A stretch of DNA of 62,480 nucleotides, from contig JAEUQC010000039.1 in NCBI GenBank assembly GCA_016789905.1, positions 1 to 62,480 on the forward strand, written 5' to 3'. A program made the position numbers and the translations under genes. Of the stretch, positions 1 to 9,811 are shown piece after piece (positions within the stretch are counted from its first letter, which is position 1; each line of letters begins with the position of its first letter). Below the pieces are notes generated by a model that made no database searches, was not told where the DNA came from, and worked only from the letters and a program-made list of their open reading frames with translations. Source of the stretch: Bryobacterales bacterium (GTDB taxonomy: Bacteria; Acidobacteriota; Terriglobia; Bryobacterales; Bryobacteraceae).

Positions 1-166
1 GCCAGATACGAACCTGGCGGTGCTGTTTGAAGGAGCGGGATTGCCGGCGTATATCTTGATCGATCGGGAGAGTAAGATTGCGGCAATGCAGCCGGGGGCG
101 GGCGGGCTGATGGCGTTGCGGGGGATGTTGAAGGAAGTGGACCTTACCCGGCCTGGGAGCGAGTAA
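1..166 (+). CDS. Thioredoxin-fold (TlpA/AhpC-like) protein, C-terminal end only
   Basis: A reading frame open from base 2 gives 54 residues before TAA at 164-166; the rest lies outside the window. The stretch GLPAYILIDRESKI matches the strand around the cis-proline of TlpA-type redoxins, where the family usually reads G-x-P-x-x-(F/Y)-(L/I)-I-D-R-x-G-x-I. The active-site CxxC, which would prove the family, is not in the window, so the assignment rests on this one motif. The last 23 bases overlap the convergent minus-strand membrane-protein gene. Confidence 0.5.
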   Translation, partial: PDTNLAVLFEGAGLPAYILIDRESKIAAMQPGAGGLMALRGMLKEVDLTRPGSE

Positions 167-677
167 ACAGCGGCTGGGGCCGCGCGAACCCAAACCATTC
201 GGCCATCCAACGCTTCCACCTTGGTGTGTTCGCCGGGACTGGCCGCAATCCCACCAGTTCCCAGGGCTGCTCCCGCGTCAGCTTCCGGTGGACCCACGCA
301 GCCCATATGGCTATTGGAAGGCCAGAACCAAATACCACCGCCAGCAGGAATGCGCTGGCAACGGCAAAAAACCAGTGATTCCAGACACCGAAACAGAACA
401 GCCAAAGCAACGGTCCAAACACGGCAAGGCCCACGGCGAGGGAAGCCCACACATTCAATCGGCGCACAGCTCCCATCAGCCATAGCATGGCAAAGAACCA
501 TGGGATCATCGCCCAGTACCCAACAGGCCCGGGCAACAGGCCGGGGCCAATCAACATAACGAAATAGAGCGCATTGGCGCCAACCTGGCCAGCATAGGCT
601 GCCGCGCCGGGTTCGCGTACGTCAAACCAGAACCGATACTGCGATGTTCGCTCTGTCTCCTGGACGTAGTTCCACAC
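144..677 (-). CDS. Small integral membrane protein, function unknown
   Basis: A 177-residue protein with about four hydrophobic segments (roughly residues 35-52, 54-68, 76-95 and 100-128) and a basic, Trp-rich C-terminal tail. The start is a GTG at 677; the nearby ATG at 689 is out of frame. It lies 3 bases downstream of another small membrane-protein gene on the same strand, so the two are probably co-transcribed. I do not recognise the family. No catalytic motif is visible, and the tail (KRWMAEWFGFARP) suggests only a cytoplasmic or membrane-surface end. Confidence 0.6.
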   Translation of the reverse strand: MWNYVQETERTSQYRFWFDVREPGAAAYAGQVGANALYFVMLIGPGLLPGPVGYWAMIPWFFAMLWLMGAVRRLNVWASLAVGLAVFGPLLWLFCFGVWNHWFFAVASAFLLAVVFGSGLPIAIWAAWVHRKLTREQPWELVGLRPVPANTPRWKRWMAEWFGFARPQPLFTRSQAG

Positions 678-680
678 TTT

Positions 681-1100
681 TCACCATTGTATTCCTAGGA
701 GGCGGGTCCGCGTCTTCTCGCTCGCTTCACGGAGGCGCCACGCAAAATACGGTGCGACCGGAACCGCAAACACAATGAAAATATGGGCGAAGGCGAGGTC
801 TTGACTCCATAGGAAGATGGGTCCGGCGATGAGCAGCGCCGCCGCTGCCGCGAGATGTACTCGCCGCAGACCGTAGGCCAAGTGGGCAAAAAACACAACG
901 GATAGCGCAGCTTCCGCAAACTGGCCATCGCGGAGGCAAAGCAGAATAGTGCGCAACCCCATCAGCATGGAAGAGCGCATGCCAGTGCGGGCCACAAGGC
1001 CGACGGCGATTGCGTTCCGCGTTTCAAAGCGAAACCCGGGTGGCAAGAAGCGCAGACGACCGTTGATCACCTCTTGTCCTCGGAGCTGAGCAAGGGACAT
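681..1100 (-). CDS. Small membrane protein, function unknown
   Basis: The frame is open upstream to 1256, but the first 52 residues of that longer frame are polar and unlike protein. I prefer the ATG at 1100, which has a GTGAGG stretch just upstream and gives 139 residues. Three hydrophobic segments follow in the second half (for example LSVVFFAHLAYGL, AAAALLIAGPIFLW and FIVFAVPVAPYFAW). Its stop is 3 bases before the start of the other small membrane protein, so they form a two-gene unit. Family not recognised. Confidence 0.5.
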   Translation of the reverse strand: MSLAQLRGQEVINGRLRFLPPGFRFETRNAIAVGLVARTGMRSSMLMGLRTILLCLRDGQFAEAALSVVFFAHLAYGLRRVHLAAAAALLIAGPIFLWSQDLAFAHIFIVFAVPVAPYFAWRLREASEKTRTRLLGIQW

Positions 1101-1214
1101 GCCCTCACGACACTGCCGCCTGTTCGCTCCGCAAACGACACCCGGTTTTCCATAGATTCCCACCCCAGTATGCGAAAATAGAGGGGACTTCCAATCCGGC
1201 GCCGCGCCACGTGA

Positions 1215-2557
<1,343 letters not shown>

Positions 2558-2558
<1 letters not shown>

Positions 2559-4087
2559 TGGCTAAGCAACCGGTCATCCTGACCATTCTTGACGGCTGGG
2601 GCGAGTCCTCGGCCGTCAAGGGCAATGCGGTGCGTAACGCGCGCAAACCCGTTTATGACTCGCTGATGCGCGACTACCCGTCCACGCTGATCAACACGAG
2701 CGGCGAATGGGTGGGCCTGCCCGACGGACAGATGGGCAATAGCGAAGTTGGCCATCTGAACATCGGCTCCGGACGCATTATTCAAATGGACATCACGCGC
2801 ATCGATTGGATGGTGCGCACTGGCGCCTTCCATACCGATCCCGTGCTGCAGGAGACCGTTAAGCACGCCCGGGGGCGCCGCCTGCACCTGATGGGACTCG
2901 TCAGCGATGGCGGCGTTCACTCGCACAATACGCACCTTTACGGGCTGCTGGAGATGGCAAAGAAGGGCGGCGTGGAAGACGTTGTGGTGCATGCGTTCAC
3001 CGATGGCCGCGATACGCCGCCGCATGAAGCTGCAGGGTTCGTGGAAGCGCTGCAGAGCAAAATGCGCGAGATCGGTGTGGGCCGAGTGGGGACCGTCATC
3101 GGCCGCTACTTTGCGATGGACCGAGACAAGCGCTGGGAGCGGGTGGAACGCGCCTTCCGCGCCATCGTTCTGGGGGACGGGCGCAAATCGCTTGACCCTG
3201 TCGCCGCCATCAAGCAGAGCTATGAAGCAGGGGTGACGGACGAGTTCATTGAACCTGTCGTCATCACCAATGCCGCCGGCGAGCCAACGGGCTTAATGCG
3301 CGATGAAGACGCGGTGCTGTTCTTTAATTTCCGTGCCGACCGCGGGCGCGAGCTCTCGCAGGTTTTGACGGATTATCCTCTCGATGTACCCTACAAGAGC
3401 CTGGCGCCAAAGAACCTCCACTACACCACCATGACCGTTTATGACCGGACGCTCAACGTCCATACGGTCATTAAGCCGGAGACACACACGAACCTCTTGG
3501 GCGGAGTGCTGGCCGGCCACGGAGCCAATCAGCTTCGTGTCGCGGAAACGGAAAAATACCCCCACGTCACGTTCTTCTTCAATGGCGGCGTGGAAAAGCC
3601 GTTCGACCGGGAAGAGCGGGAAATGGTTGCCTCGCCCAAGGTTGCCACCTACGACTTGCAGCCGGAGATGAGCGCCGAAGGCGTCTGCAACGTTGTGCTC
3701 AAGGGGATTGACCGCGGCGATTTCGACGTGATCGTGGTCAACTTCGCCAACCCCGATATGGTGGGGCACACCGGCGTCTACGAAGCCGCCGTGAAGGCGT
3801 GCGAAACCTGCGACGCGATGTTGGGCCGCATTCATCAGGCGTTGAAGCGTACCGGTGGACAGTGGATCATTACCGCGGACCACGGCAACGCGGAAACGAT
3901 GATTGATCCTGCTACTGGCGGCGTACATACTTATCACACCACCAACCCGGTTCCGCTCATCCTGGTCAATGAGGCTCGCCGCCCGCTTCGCAGCGGCGGG
4001 TCGCTTCGCGACCTCGCGCCCACCGTCCTCGGTCTGTTAGGCTTACCGAAGCCAGCCGAGATGTCTGGCGCGGATTTGCGAGCCTAA
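2558..4087 (+). CDS. gpmI: 2,3-bisphosphoglycerate-independent phosphoglycerate mutase
   Basis: This manganese enzyme interconverts 3- and 2-phosphoglycerate, the step just before enolase. At 509 residues it has the usual length. It opens with PVILTILDGWG, the metal-binding alkaline-phosphatase-superfamily strand. The phospho-acceptor serine lies in MGNSEVGHLNIGSGR near residue 62. FTDGRDTPP, FFNFRADRGRELSQ, NFANPDMVGHTG and TADHGNAE supply the remaining substrate and metal ligands. It overlaps eno by one base and is followed after 3 bases by the queuosine-precursor transporter, so all three are probably one transcript. Confidence 0.97.
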
Positions 4088-4090
4088 ACC

Positions 4091-4837
4091 TTGAGCAATC
4101 TCTTAAAACACTTAACTCCACTCCATCGTTTCAAATACTACGAAATCTGTCTCAGCTTCTTCGTAGTCGTGTTGTTGATTTCCAATCTGGTGGCGAGCAA
4201 ACTGTGCTCGTTCGGTCACGTTTCGTTTCTCGGCTTCGAGTTCGACATCGTTCTGAGCGGAGCCCAGATTCTATTTCCCATCACCTACATCTTCGGTGAC
4301 ATTTTCACTGAAGTGTACGGGTATGCTGGCAGCCGCCGCGCCATCTGGCATGGGTTTCTATCCACCGCCTTGCTGACGGCGTTGGGGATGCTGATCGTTG
4401 CCCTGCCGCCCGCGCCGGGCTTCAGTAATCAGGCCGCGTTTGAGAGTATCTTTGGGTTCCTGCCCCGCCTGGTGGTGGCCAGCCTCATCGCCTACTGGTG
4501 CGGCGAATTTGCCAATGCCTTCGTGATGGCGAAGATGAAACTGCTCACTGGCGGCAGATTTCTGTGGGCGCGAACGATTTCTTCCACCGCCGTGGGCCAG
4601 TTGATCGACACAATTATTGTGATGACCATCGCTTTCTGGGGCCGCATTGATGGCCAGATGATCCGGGACCTGATCGTTACCGGCTACCTGTTAAAGGTGG
4701 GCTATGAAGCGGCGGCGACTCCGGTGACCTACCTTGTGGTCAACTTTCTGAAGAAGGCCGAGGGCATTGACCTGTTCGACGACAAGACCGACTTCAATCC
4801 CTTTTCCGGCGGACCCGCGCAAGAAGGACCGGCCTAG
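4091..4837 (+). CDS. yhhQ: Queuosine precursor transporter (YhhQ/VUT family)
   Basis: A 248-residue inner-membrane protein of the VUT_1 (YhhQ) family, which imports preQ0/preQ1 for queuosine tRNA modification. The hallmark ILFPITYIFGDIFTEVYGY is present, together with ISNLVASKL in the first membrane segment and a late acidic tail. About six hydrophobic segments are visible. The start is a TTG at 4091 with no clear Shine-Dalgarno, so it is probably coupled to gpmI, which ends 3 bases upstream. The frame contains no alternative ATG close to the conserved N-terminus. The glycolytic neighbours give no functional hint. Confidence 0.88.
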   Translation: MSNLLKHLTPLHRFKYYEICLSFFVVVLLISNLVASKLCSFGHVSFLGFEFDIVLSGAQILFPITYIFGDIFTEVYGYAGSRRAIWHGFLSTALLTALGMLIVALPPAPGFSNQAAFESIFGFLPRLVVASLIAYWCGEFANAFVMAKMKLLTGGRFLWARTISSTAVGQLIDTIIVMTIAFWGRIDGQMIRDLIVTGYLLKVGYEAAATPVTYLVVNFLKKAEGIDLFDDKTDFNPFSGGPAQEGPA

Positions 4838-4845
4838 CCATCCTC

Positions 4846-4854
4846 TGCTACAAT
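4846..4854 (+). promoter_or_regulatory. Probable extended -10 promoter of rpsU
   Basis: TGCTACAAT fits an extended -10 element (TGnTATAAT with one mismatch). It lies 58 bases before the rpsU ATG, in the only gap of this cluster. No convincing -35 hexamer sits 16-18 bases upstream, which is tolerated by extended -10 promoters. Position and sequence only; no transcript data. Confidence 0.4.
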
Positions 4855-4911
4855 GATAGTTTGCGCTCTCTCATCCAGGGCAGCCCGACCAGCGAGGAGG
4901 TGAATATCTAA

Positions 4912-5109
4912 ATGGCAGAAGTTATCGTGCAAGACGGCGAAACTCTTGAAAATGCCCTGCGCCGCTTTAAGCGGAAAGTGCAGCAGGAAGACATTATCAA
5001 GGAGATCAAACGCCACTCCTTCTACCTGAAGCCCGGCGAAAAAAAGCGGGTGAAAGAAGCCCTCGCTCGCAAGCGTAACCGCAAGAAGCGCCGCAGCGAT
5101 CCGGAATAG
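4912..5109 (+). CDS. rpsU: 30S ribosomal protein S21
   Basis: Small-subunit protein S21 takes part in translation initiation near the anti-Shine-Dalgarno end of 16S rRNA. The 65-residue product starts AEVIVQDGETLENALRRFKR, the conserved beginning of the family, and ends in the typical very basic tail (KRNRKKRRS). A strong GAGGAGGTG ribosome-binding site lies about 10 bases upstream of the ATG. It appears to have its own promoter (4846-4854) and its own hairpin terminator just after the stop, so it is probably monocistronic. Confidence 0.97.
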   Translation: MAEVIVQDGETLENALRRFKRKVQQEDIIKEIKRHSFYLKPGEKKRVKEALARKRNRKKRRSDPE

Positions 5110-5115
5110 ATACTT

Positions 5116-5149
5116 GAAGGGCGCCCTTTACCGGGGCGCCCTTCGAGTT
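5116..5149 (+). terminator. Rho-independent terminator of rpsU
   Basis: An 11-bp perfect stem (GAAGGGCGCCC pairing with GGGCGCCCTTC) with a 7-base loop, followed by GAGTTTTA, begins 7 bases after the rpsU stop. It would lie inside a longer TTG-started version of the next gene, which argues for that gene starting downstream at 5165. Confidence 0.7.
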
Positions 5150-5164
5150 TTACGGGGGATACTC

Positions 5165-6898
5165 TTGGCAACTCGTGACGTGAGAATCGCCATCCTGCGC
5201 GCCGCCGTTGCGGCGGGGGCGGCGCTTGTCCTCATCACCGAATGCCTGGGATTCCTTCGCTTGCTGGTCCCGCACGCCGTCGCTATTGGCTGGCTTCTGG
5301 CGCTGGCGTTCATTGTACTCTTCGCCCGACCGGGCATGCCGCGCGTCAGCGCTGTGGAGTGTTTGTTCCTCGCTCCCTTCGCCGCCATCTTCGCGCTACT
5401 CGGCTGGGTTGCCTGGATGGCTCCGCCGAACACGTATGACTCCATGGCCTACCACATGCCCCGTGTCGTCTATTGGGCGCAGCAAGGCAGCGTGGACAAT
5501 TTTCCCGCCTCTTACCTCATGCAGTTGCAGATGCCGCCGTTCGCCGAATACGCGATTCTGCATGGCCGGCTATTGACCGGCTCGGACCGCCTGGCTAATT
5601 TCGCACAGTGGGGCGGATACGTTGGCTCCGTCCTTGCCGTCTCCGTCCTTGCGCGGGAACTCGGTGCGTCGAGGTTGGCGCAATGGTATGCCGCGCTGGC
5701 CGCTGCTACGATCCCCAACGCGATTTTGCAAGCCTCCGGCGCCAAGAACGATTGCGTGCTCAGCTTCTGGATGCTTTGCGCCTGTGTTTTCGGGCTCGTA
5801 GCCGTTCGAACGGGCTCTCGCTATTGGCTTGCCGGAGCGTCAATCGCGCTGGCGCTGCTGACCAAGGGCACAGCCTATTTGTTCCTTCCGCCACTTCTCG
5901 CAGGAGTACTGTGGCCCGTTGATTTTCGACGCCTGCGCACGCTTGCCGGCGTCTCCATTGGTGCCGTTCTCCTGCTGAATGGCTGCTTTTATTGGCGAAA
6001 TTTCGAACTTAGCGGCTCTCCGCTCGGCTTCGACTCGGCCAATGGAGACGGCCTGCACCGCGTTCGCAACGACCGGCTTGGCGCCGGCGTCACAGCTTCG
6101 AACGTCGTCCGCGGCCTGGCGGGCCACATCGCCTTTCGTAGCCGTGAGGCGAACGAACGGCTTCACGGCGCCATTCTCAACTGGCACGCCACGCTGGGCT
6201 TGGACCCAAACGACCCCGCCACCACCTGGCGCGACGCGTCCTTCACCCCTACCGTCAATTCGAATCACGAGTCCAACTCTCCCAATCGCGTCCACCTGGC
6301 GCTGCTCGCTGTTGCTGTTGCCTATTCCCTGTGGCGCCACCCGCTTCGCTGGTTCGCTCTCGGCTGGCTCTGCGCCTGGTTTCTCTTCTTTTCGCTGCTC
6401 CGCTGGCAGCCGTATATGACGCGCCTCCACCTGCCGCTTTTCTTTGCCGGGGCCGTGTTTATTGGCGTCTGGCTGGAACGGTTGCGCCCGCGCTGCCTGG
6501 CCTTCGCCGTTTGTTTGCTGCTGCTCACCGGCGCCCGCCCGTATCTCTTCGATAACTGGCTACGGCCCGCCGCAAGCCTCCGGCAACTCTCCCGGCAAAC
6601 ACTGCAGTTCAAGGACGTTGAACCGCTGCTGCGGCAATCCAGTGTGGAAGCGGCGGTCCGTCGCGTTCGCGATTCCGGTTGCCGGCGAGTCGGGATCGAC
6701 TCAAGCCGCCTGGAACTGTCCTACCCGGTCATCGCCCTGCTTCGCCAATCGGACCCCTCCGTTCAATTCCGTCAGATCGCGCATAACAAGGCGACCCAAC
6801 GCTATGCCGCTCCCGGCGCATGGCCGCCATGCGCCATCGTTTGTATTCAATGTGACGCGAACGAACCTGGCCGAGTTCAGGTCTCCTTTCCCGAATAG
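5165..6898 (+). CDS. GT-C fold membrane glycosyltransferase (family 39/ArnT-like)
   Basis: A 577-residue polytopic membrane protein with about ten to twelve hydrophobic segments and a soluble C-terminal part of about 120 residues. The segment NTYDSMAYHMPRVVYW after the first membrane spans resembles the catalytic Asp loop of PMT/ArnT-type glycosyltransferases, which use lipid-linked sugars on the outer face of the inner membrane. The frame stays open back to 5114, but that start lies inside the rpsU terminator hairpin. TTG 5165, preceded by GGGGGAT, is a better choice, giving MATRDVRIAI. Donor and acceptor cannot be told from sequence. Confidence 0.65.
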   Translation: MATRDVRIAILRAAVAAGAALVLITECLGFLRLLVPHAVAIGWLLALAFIVLFARPGMPRVSAVECLFLAPFAAIFALLGWVAWMAPPNTYDSMAYHMPRVVYWAQQGSVDNFPASYLMQLQMPPFAEYAILHGRLLTGSDRLANFAQWGGYVGSVLAVSVLARELGASRLAQWYAALAAATIPNAILQASGAKNDCVLSFWMLCACVFGLVAVRTGSRYWLAGASIALALLTKGTAYLFLPPLLAGVLWPVDFRRLRTLAGVSIGAVLLLNGCFYWRNFELSGSPLGFDSANGDGLHRVRNDRLGAGVTASNVVRGLAGHIAFRSREANERLHGAILNWHATLGLDPNDPATTWRDASFTPTVNSNHESNSPNRVHLALLAVAVAYSLWRHPLRWFALGWLCAWFLFFSLLRWQPYMTRLHLPLFFAGAVFIGVWLERLRPRCLAFAVCLLLLTGARPYLFDNWLRPAASLRQLSRQTLQFKDVEPLLRQSSVEAAVRRVRDSGCRRVGIDSSRLELSYPVIALLRQSDPSVQFRQIAHNKATQRYAAPGAWPPCAIVCIQCDANEPGRVQVSFPE

Positions 6899-6913
6899 CG
6901 CTACACTTCCAAA

Positions 6914-8344
6914 ATGACGCCTTCCCGCCGCCACTTCCTTGCCGCCATGTCGTCCGCCGCTTACGCGCAATCGAACTTGGACACCGCCATCAACAACGGC
7001 CGTGTGATCGATCCCGCTTCGGGCTTAGATGCCATTCGCTCCGTGGGCATTTCCAACGGCGTGGTCACGGTTCTTTCCCCCGCGCCGCTCAAGGCCAAGC
7101 GAGTTATCGACGCCACCGGCCACGTCGTTTCGCCCGGCTTCATTGACCTGCATGTTCATCGCCAGAACGATGAGAACAACCGCTTCAAGGCCCGTGACGG
7201 CGTTACCACTTCGTTGGAACTCGAAATCGGCGTTTCTCCGATGAAGCAATGGATAGATGAGCGCCGGGGAAAATCACTCATTCATTTCGGCGCCTCCGTT
7301 GGCCATGTCCCGGCCCGCATGACGGCCACCAATGACACGAGTGAATGGCTGCCCGCGGGGCCCGCGGCCACCCGCGCCGCCACCGATCCGGAGCAGGTGA
7401 AGACGCTGGAACTGCTGCGCCAGGGTTTGCGCGAAGGCGGCGTCGGCATCGGCATGGGCATTGCCTATACGCCGTTTGCCTCTCGCGCGGAGATCCTCGA
7501 TGTCTTCAAGGTGGCTGCCGCGGCGAAGGTTCCTATCTTCGTCCACATGCGCGGCGCGGGCGCCAAGGACCCCGGCGTTGTGGAAGCGTTACAGGAAGTG
7601 ATAACCGACGCCGCCGCCAGCGGCGCCAGTCTCCACGTGGTGCATCTCAACTCCAGTTCGGGCCGGGCTTTTGAACTCGGACTCTCCATGGTGCGCGGAG
7701 CCAAGGCGCGCGGTATCGACGTCTCCTACGAAGCCTACCCCTACATCGCCGGCATGACCCAACTGGAATCGGCCATCTTCAACCCCGGCTTCCGCGAACA
7801 CCTTGACATGGACTACAAAGACATCATGCTGGTGGAAACCGGCGAACGCCTGAACGAAGAGACCTTTAAAATCCACCGGAAAAAGGGCGCGACTGTCATC
7901 ACTTTCTCCATGCGGGAGCAGGATATCGATATGGCCATGGCCGCGCCTGATGTCATTGTCGCCAGCGATGGCTGGATCACCAACGGAAAGGGCCACCCCC
8001 GCGCATCCGGCAGCTATTCCCACGTTCTGGCTACCTACGTCCGCGAACGCAAAGTACTCACCTTGAAGGACGCGATTCGCAAAATGAGCACGCTGCCCGC
8101 CCAACGGCTGGAGAAGTTCGTTCCGGAGATGAAACGCCGCGGCCGCATCAACGTGGGTTCGTTCGCCGACATAACCGTCTTCAATCCCAATACCGTGCAG
8201 GATAGATCCACGTATCAGAACGCCGCGCAATACTCCGAGGGCATTCCTTTTGTTCTCGTGAACGGCACACTCGTCGTTGATGGCGGTAAGATCGTGGAGG
8301 GCGTTTACCCCGGCCAGCCGGTGATGAGCAAAGTGACGATCTGA
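6914..8344 (+). CDS. Exported amidohydrolase, N-acyl-D-amino-acid deacylase type
   Basis: A 476-residue metal-dependent hydrolase of the urease/amidohydrolase superfamily. After a short twin-arginine-like leader (RRHFLAAMSSAAYAQ) come the metal site SPGFIDLHVHRQND near residue 75, a barrel with HMRGAG and HVVHLNSSSG, and then SDGWITNGKGHPRASG with the final Asp ligand. The C-terminal block KDAIRKMSTLPAQRL and GRINVGSFADITVFNP is typical of D-aminoacylases, which release D-amino acids from N-acyl forms. It is followed after 18 bases by the broken carboxypeptidase-regulatory-like gene. Exact substrate unknown. Confidence 0.82.
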   Translation: MTPSRRHFLAAMSSAAYAQSNLDTAINNGRVIDPASGLDAIRSVGISNGVVTVLSPAPLKAKRVIDATGHVVSPGFIDLHVHRQNDENNRFKARDGVTTSLELEIGVSPMKQWIDERRGKSLIHFGASVGHVPARMTATNDTSEWLPAGPAATRAATDPEQVKTLELLRQGLREGGVGIGMGIAYTPFASRAEILDVFKVAAAAKVPIFVHMRGAGAKDPGVVEALQEVITDAAASGASLHVVHLNSSSGRAFELGLSMVRGAKARGIDVSYEAYPYIAGMTQLESAIFNPGFREHLDMDYKDIMLVETGERLNEETFKIHRKKGATVITFSMREQDIDMAMAAPDVIVASDGWITNGKGHPRASGSYSHVLATYVRERKVLTLKDAIRKMSTLPAQRLEKFVPEMKRRGRINVGSFADITVFNPNTVQDRSTYQNAAQYSEGIPFVLVNGTLVVDGGKIVEGVYPGQPVMSKVTI

Positions 8345-8362
8345 TAACGGAGGTGCCTGACA

Positions 8363-9772
8363 ATGGGGGCGCAACTCTTCTCTCTGTCTCTGCTCGCGGC
8401 GACCATGGCCGCGAGTGGCCAGACGCCAGGCTCCATCTCCGGAATTGTTGTTGACGCGGCCACCAATAACCCCCTCGCCGGCGCCAAGGTCTCGTTGGAC
8501 ATGTCCACCCGGGAAACCGATACGGAAGGCCGGTTCCGATTCCCGGGTCTCAAGCCGCGCGCGTATTCTCTGGGTGCCGAGCGGCAAGGCTTCGCGAAAT
8601 TAGAACACCACGCCGTGCGCCTGTCTCCGGCCGAAGACGTAACGAACATCGTTCTCCGCATGGCCCCCGAAAGCGTGATCTCCGGCCGCGTCCTCAACGC
8701 CAAAGGGGCGCCTGTCCGAGCGTCTATCGCCCTGACCCGTGCTGATTTTCCCTCGCATGTCGCCAGCGCGCTCACTGAAAGCGACGGCCTCTTTCGTCTC
8801 GGCGCGCTGCCCGCTGGCCGCTACAAGCTCTCCGCCCAGGCCTTTACCCCCGCCAGTGGTCAAGCCGCGCTCACCTTTTTTCCAAACGCGCCCACGCATC
8901 GGGAAGGCGAGGAGATTGCGCTCAAATCCGGCGATACCCGATCCGGAATTACCGTAACCCTTCGCGAACTCAGCCTTGTCACAATTGCTGGCCGATTCGC
9001 CGGAGAACTGCCAAAAGCGGGGCGTTCCTCTGTTTGGGCGGTAAGGGCTGACGGCGAATCCCGAGGCGTCTCGCCGACAGGTCCATTCGATGCCGAAAAC
9101 TGATTCAGGCTCTCTCTCCCGCCCGGGGCGTACCGCCTGAAGGTCAACTATTGGCCGCAAGGGGCGCGTCCTTCCGTCCTCGGATTTCTCGATCTTACCG
9201 TTCCCGATTCGAATCTCGAGAATATCGTCATCCCGTCCATTCCAAGCCGAACCGTGCGGGCACGATTCAAAGGGCCGGTGACCGGCGAAACATTCTTCAT
9301 GCTGAATCCAACCGAGCGCGTGGGCTGGTCGCAGTGGAGCAAGGCCGCCGAAGATGGAACCTATGTCGCCAGCGACATGAGTCCGGACCGGTACACCGTC
9401 ATTGTCGGCGGGCTGCCGGCCGGCTTTTACGTCCAGGCCATCCTCGCCGGCGGGGCAGACATCACAACTTCCGGCCTTGACCTGATCACCGGCACGGCCA
9501 CGGACATGGAGATCATTCTCGCCCCGAATGGCGGTACGGTGGGCGGCCTGGCGCCCCCGGGCTCATCGATTTGGCTTTCGCGCATCTCGCCCCACCGCGC
9601 GGAGCGCGAGCTCTTCCACTATCACGCGGCTGCCGACGCCGGCGGCAGATTTGCGATTTCCGGCATCGCTCCGGGTGAATACGACATCAGCTACGGCGCG
9701 GTTGGGCGCCAGTCCACTCCCCAGCCGATCCGCGTCTCCACCGCGCAGAGGCTTTCGCTCAACTTTCCCTGA
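8363..9772 (+). pseudogene. Carboxypeptidase-regulatory-like (Ig-type) secreted protein split by an in-frame TGA
   Basis: The ATG at 8363 follows a good GGAGG ribosome-binding site and encodes a signal peptide (LFSLSLLAATMAASGQ). It is followed by repeated Cna-B/carboxypeptidase-regulatory domains: GSISGIVVDAATNNPLAGAKV, then SGRVLNAKGAPVRASI, then ITVTLREL. A TGA at 9101-9103 stops it at residue 246. The same frame then continues without a break from FRLSLPPGAYRL through to TAA/TGA at 9772, with clear further repeats (FAISGIAPGEYDISYG). Restoring CGA (Arg) at 9101 would give DAENRFRLSLPPG, exactly the usual repeat pattern, about 469 residues in total. Either a recent nonsense mutation or a sequencing error. 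Confidence 0.75.
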
Positions 9773-9811
9773 AACGGAACTTCGCTGGCCCCAAATCCGT
9801 ATCGCTGAAGG

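Noticed and set aside
4088..4090. preQ1 riboswitch before the queuosine transporter
   Set aside because: Only 3 bases separate gpmI and the transporter, so there is no room for an aptamer.
9101..9103. Selenocysteine or programmed read-through at the TGA
   Set aside because: No Cys is expected at this place of the repeat and no SECIS-like hairpin is evident; a CGA-to-TGA change is simpler.
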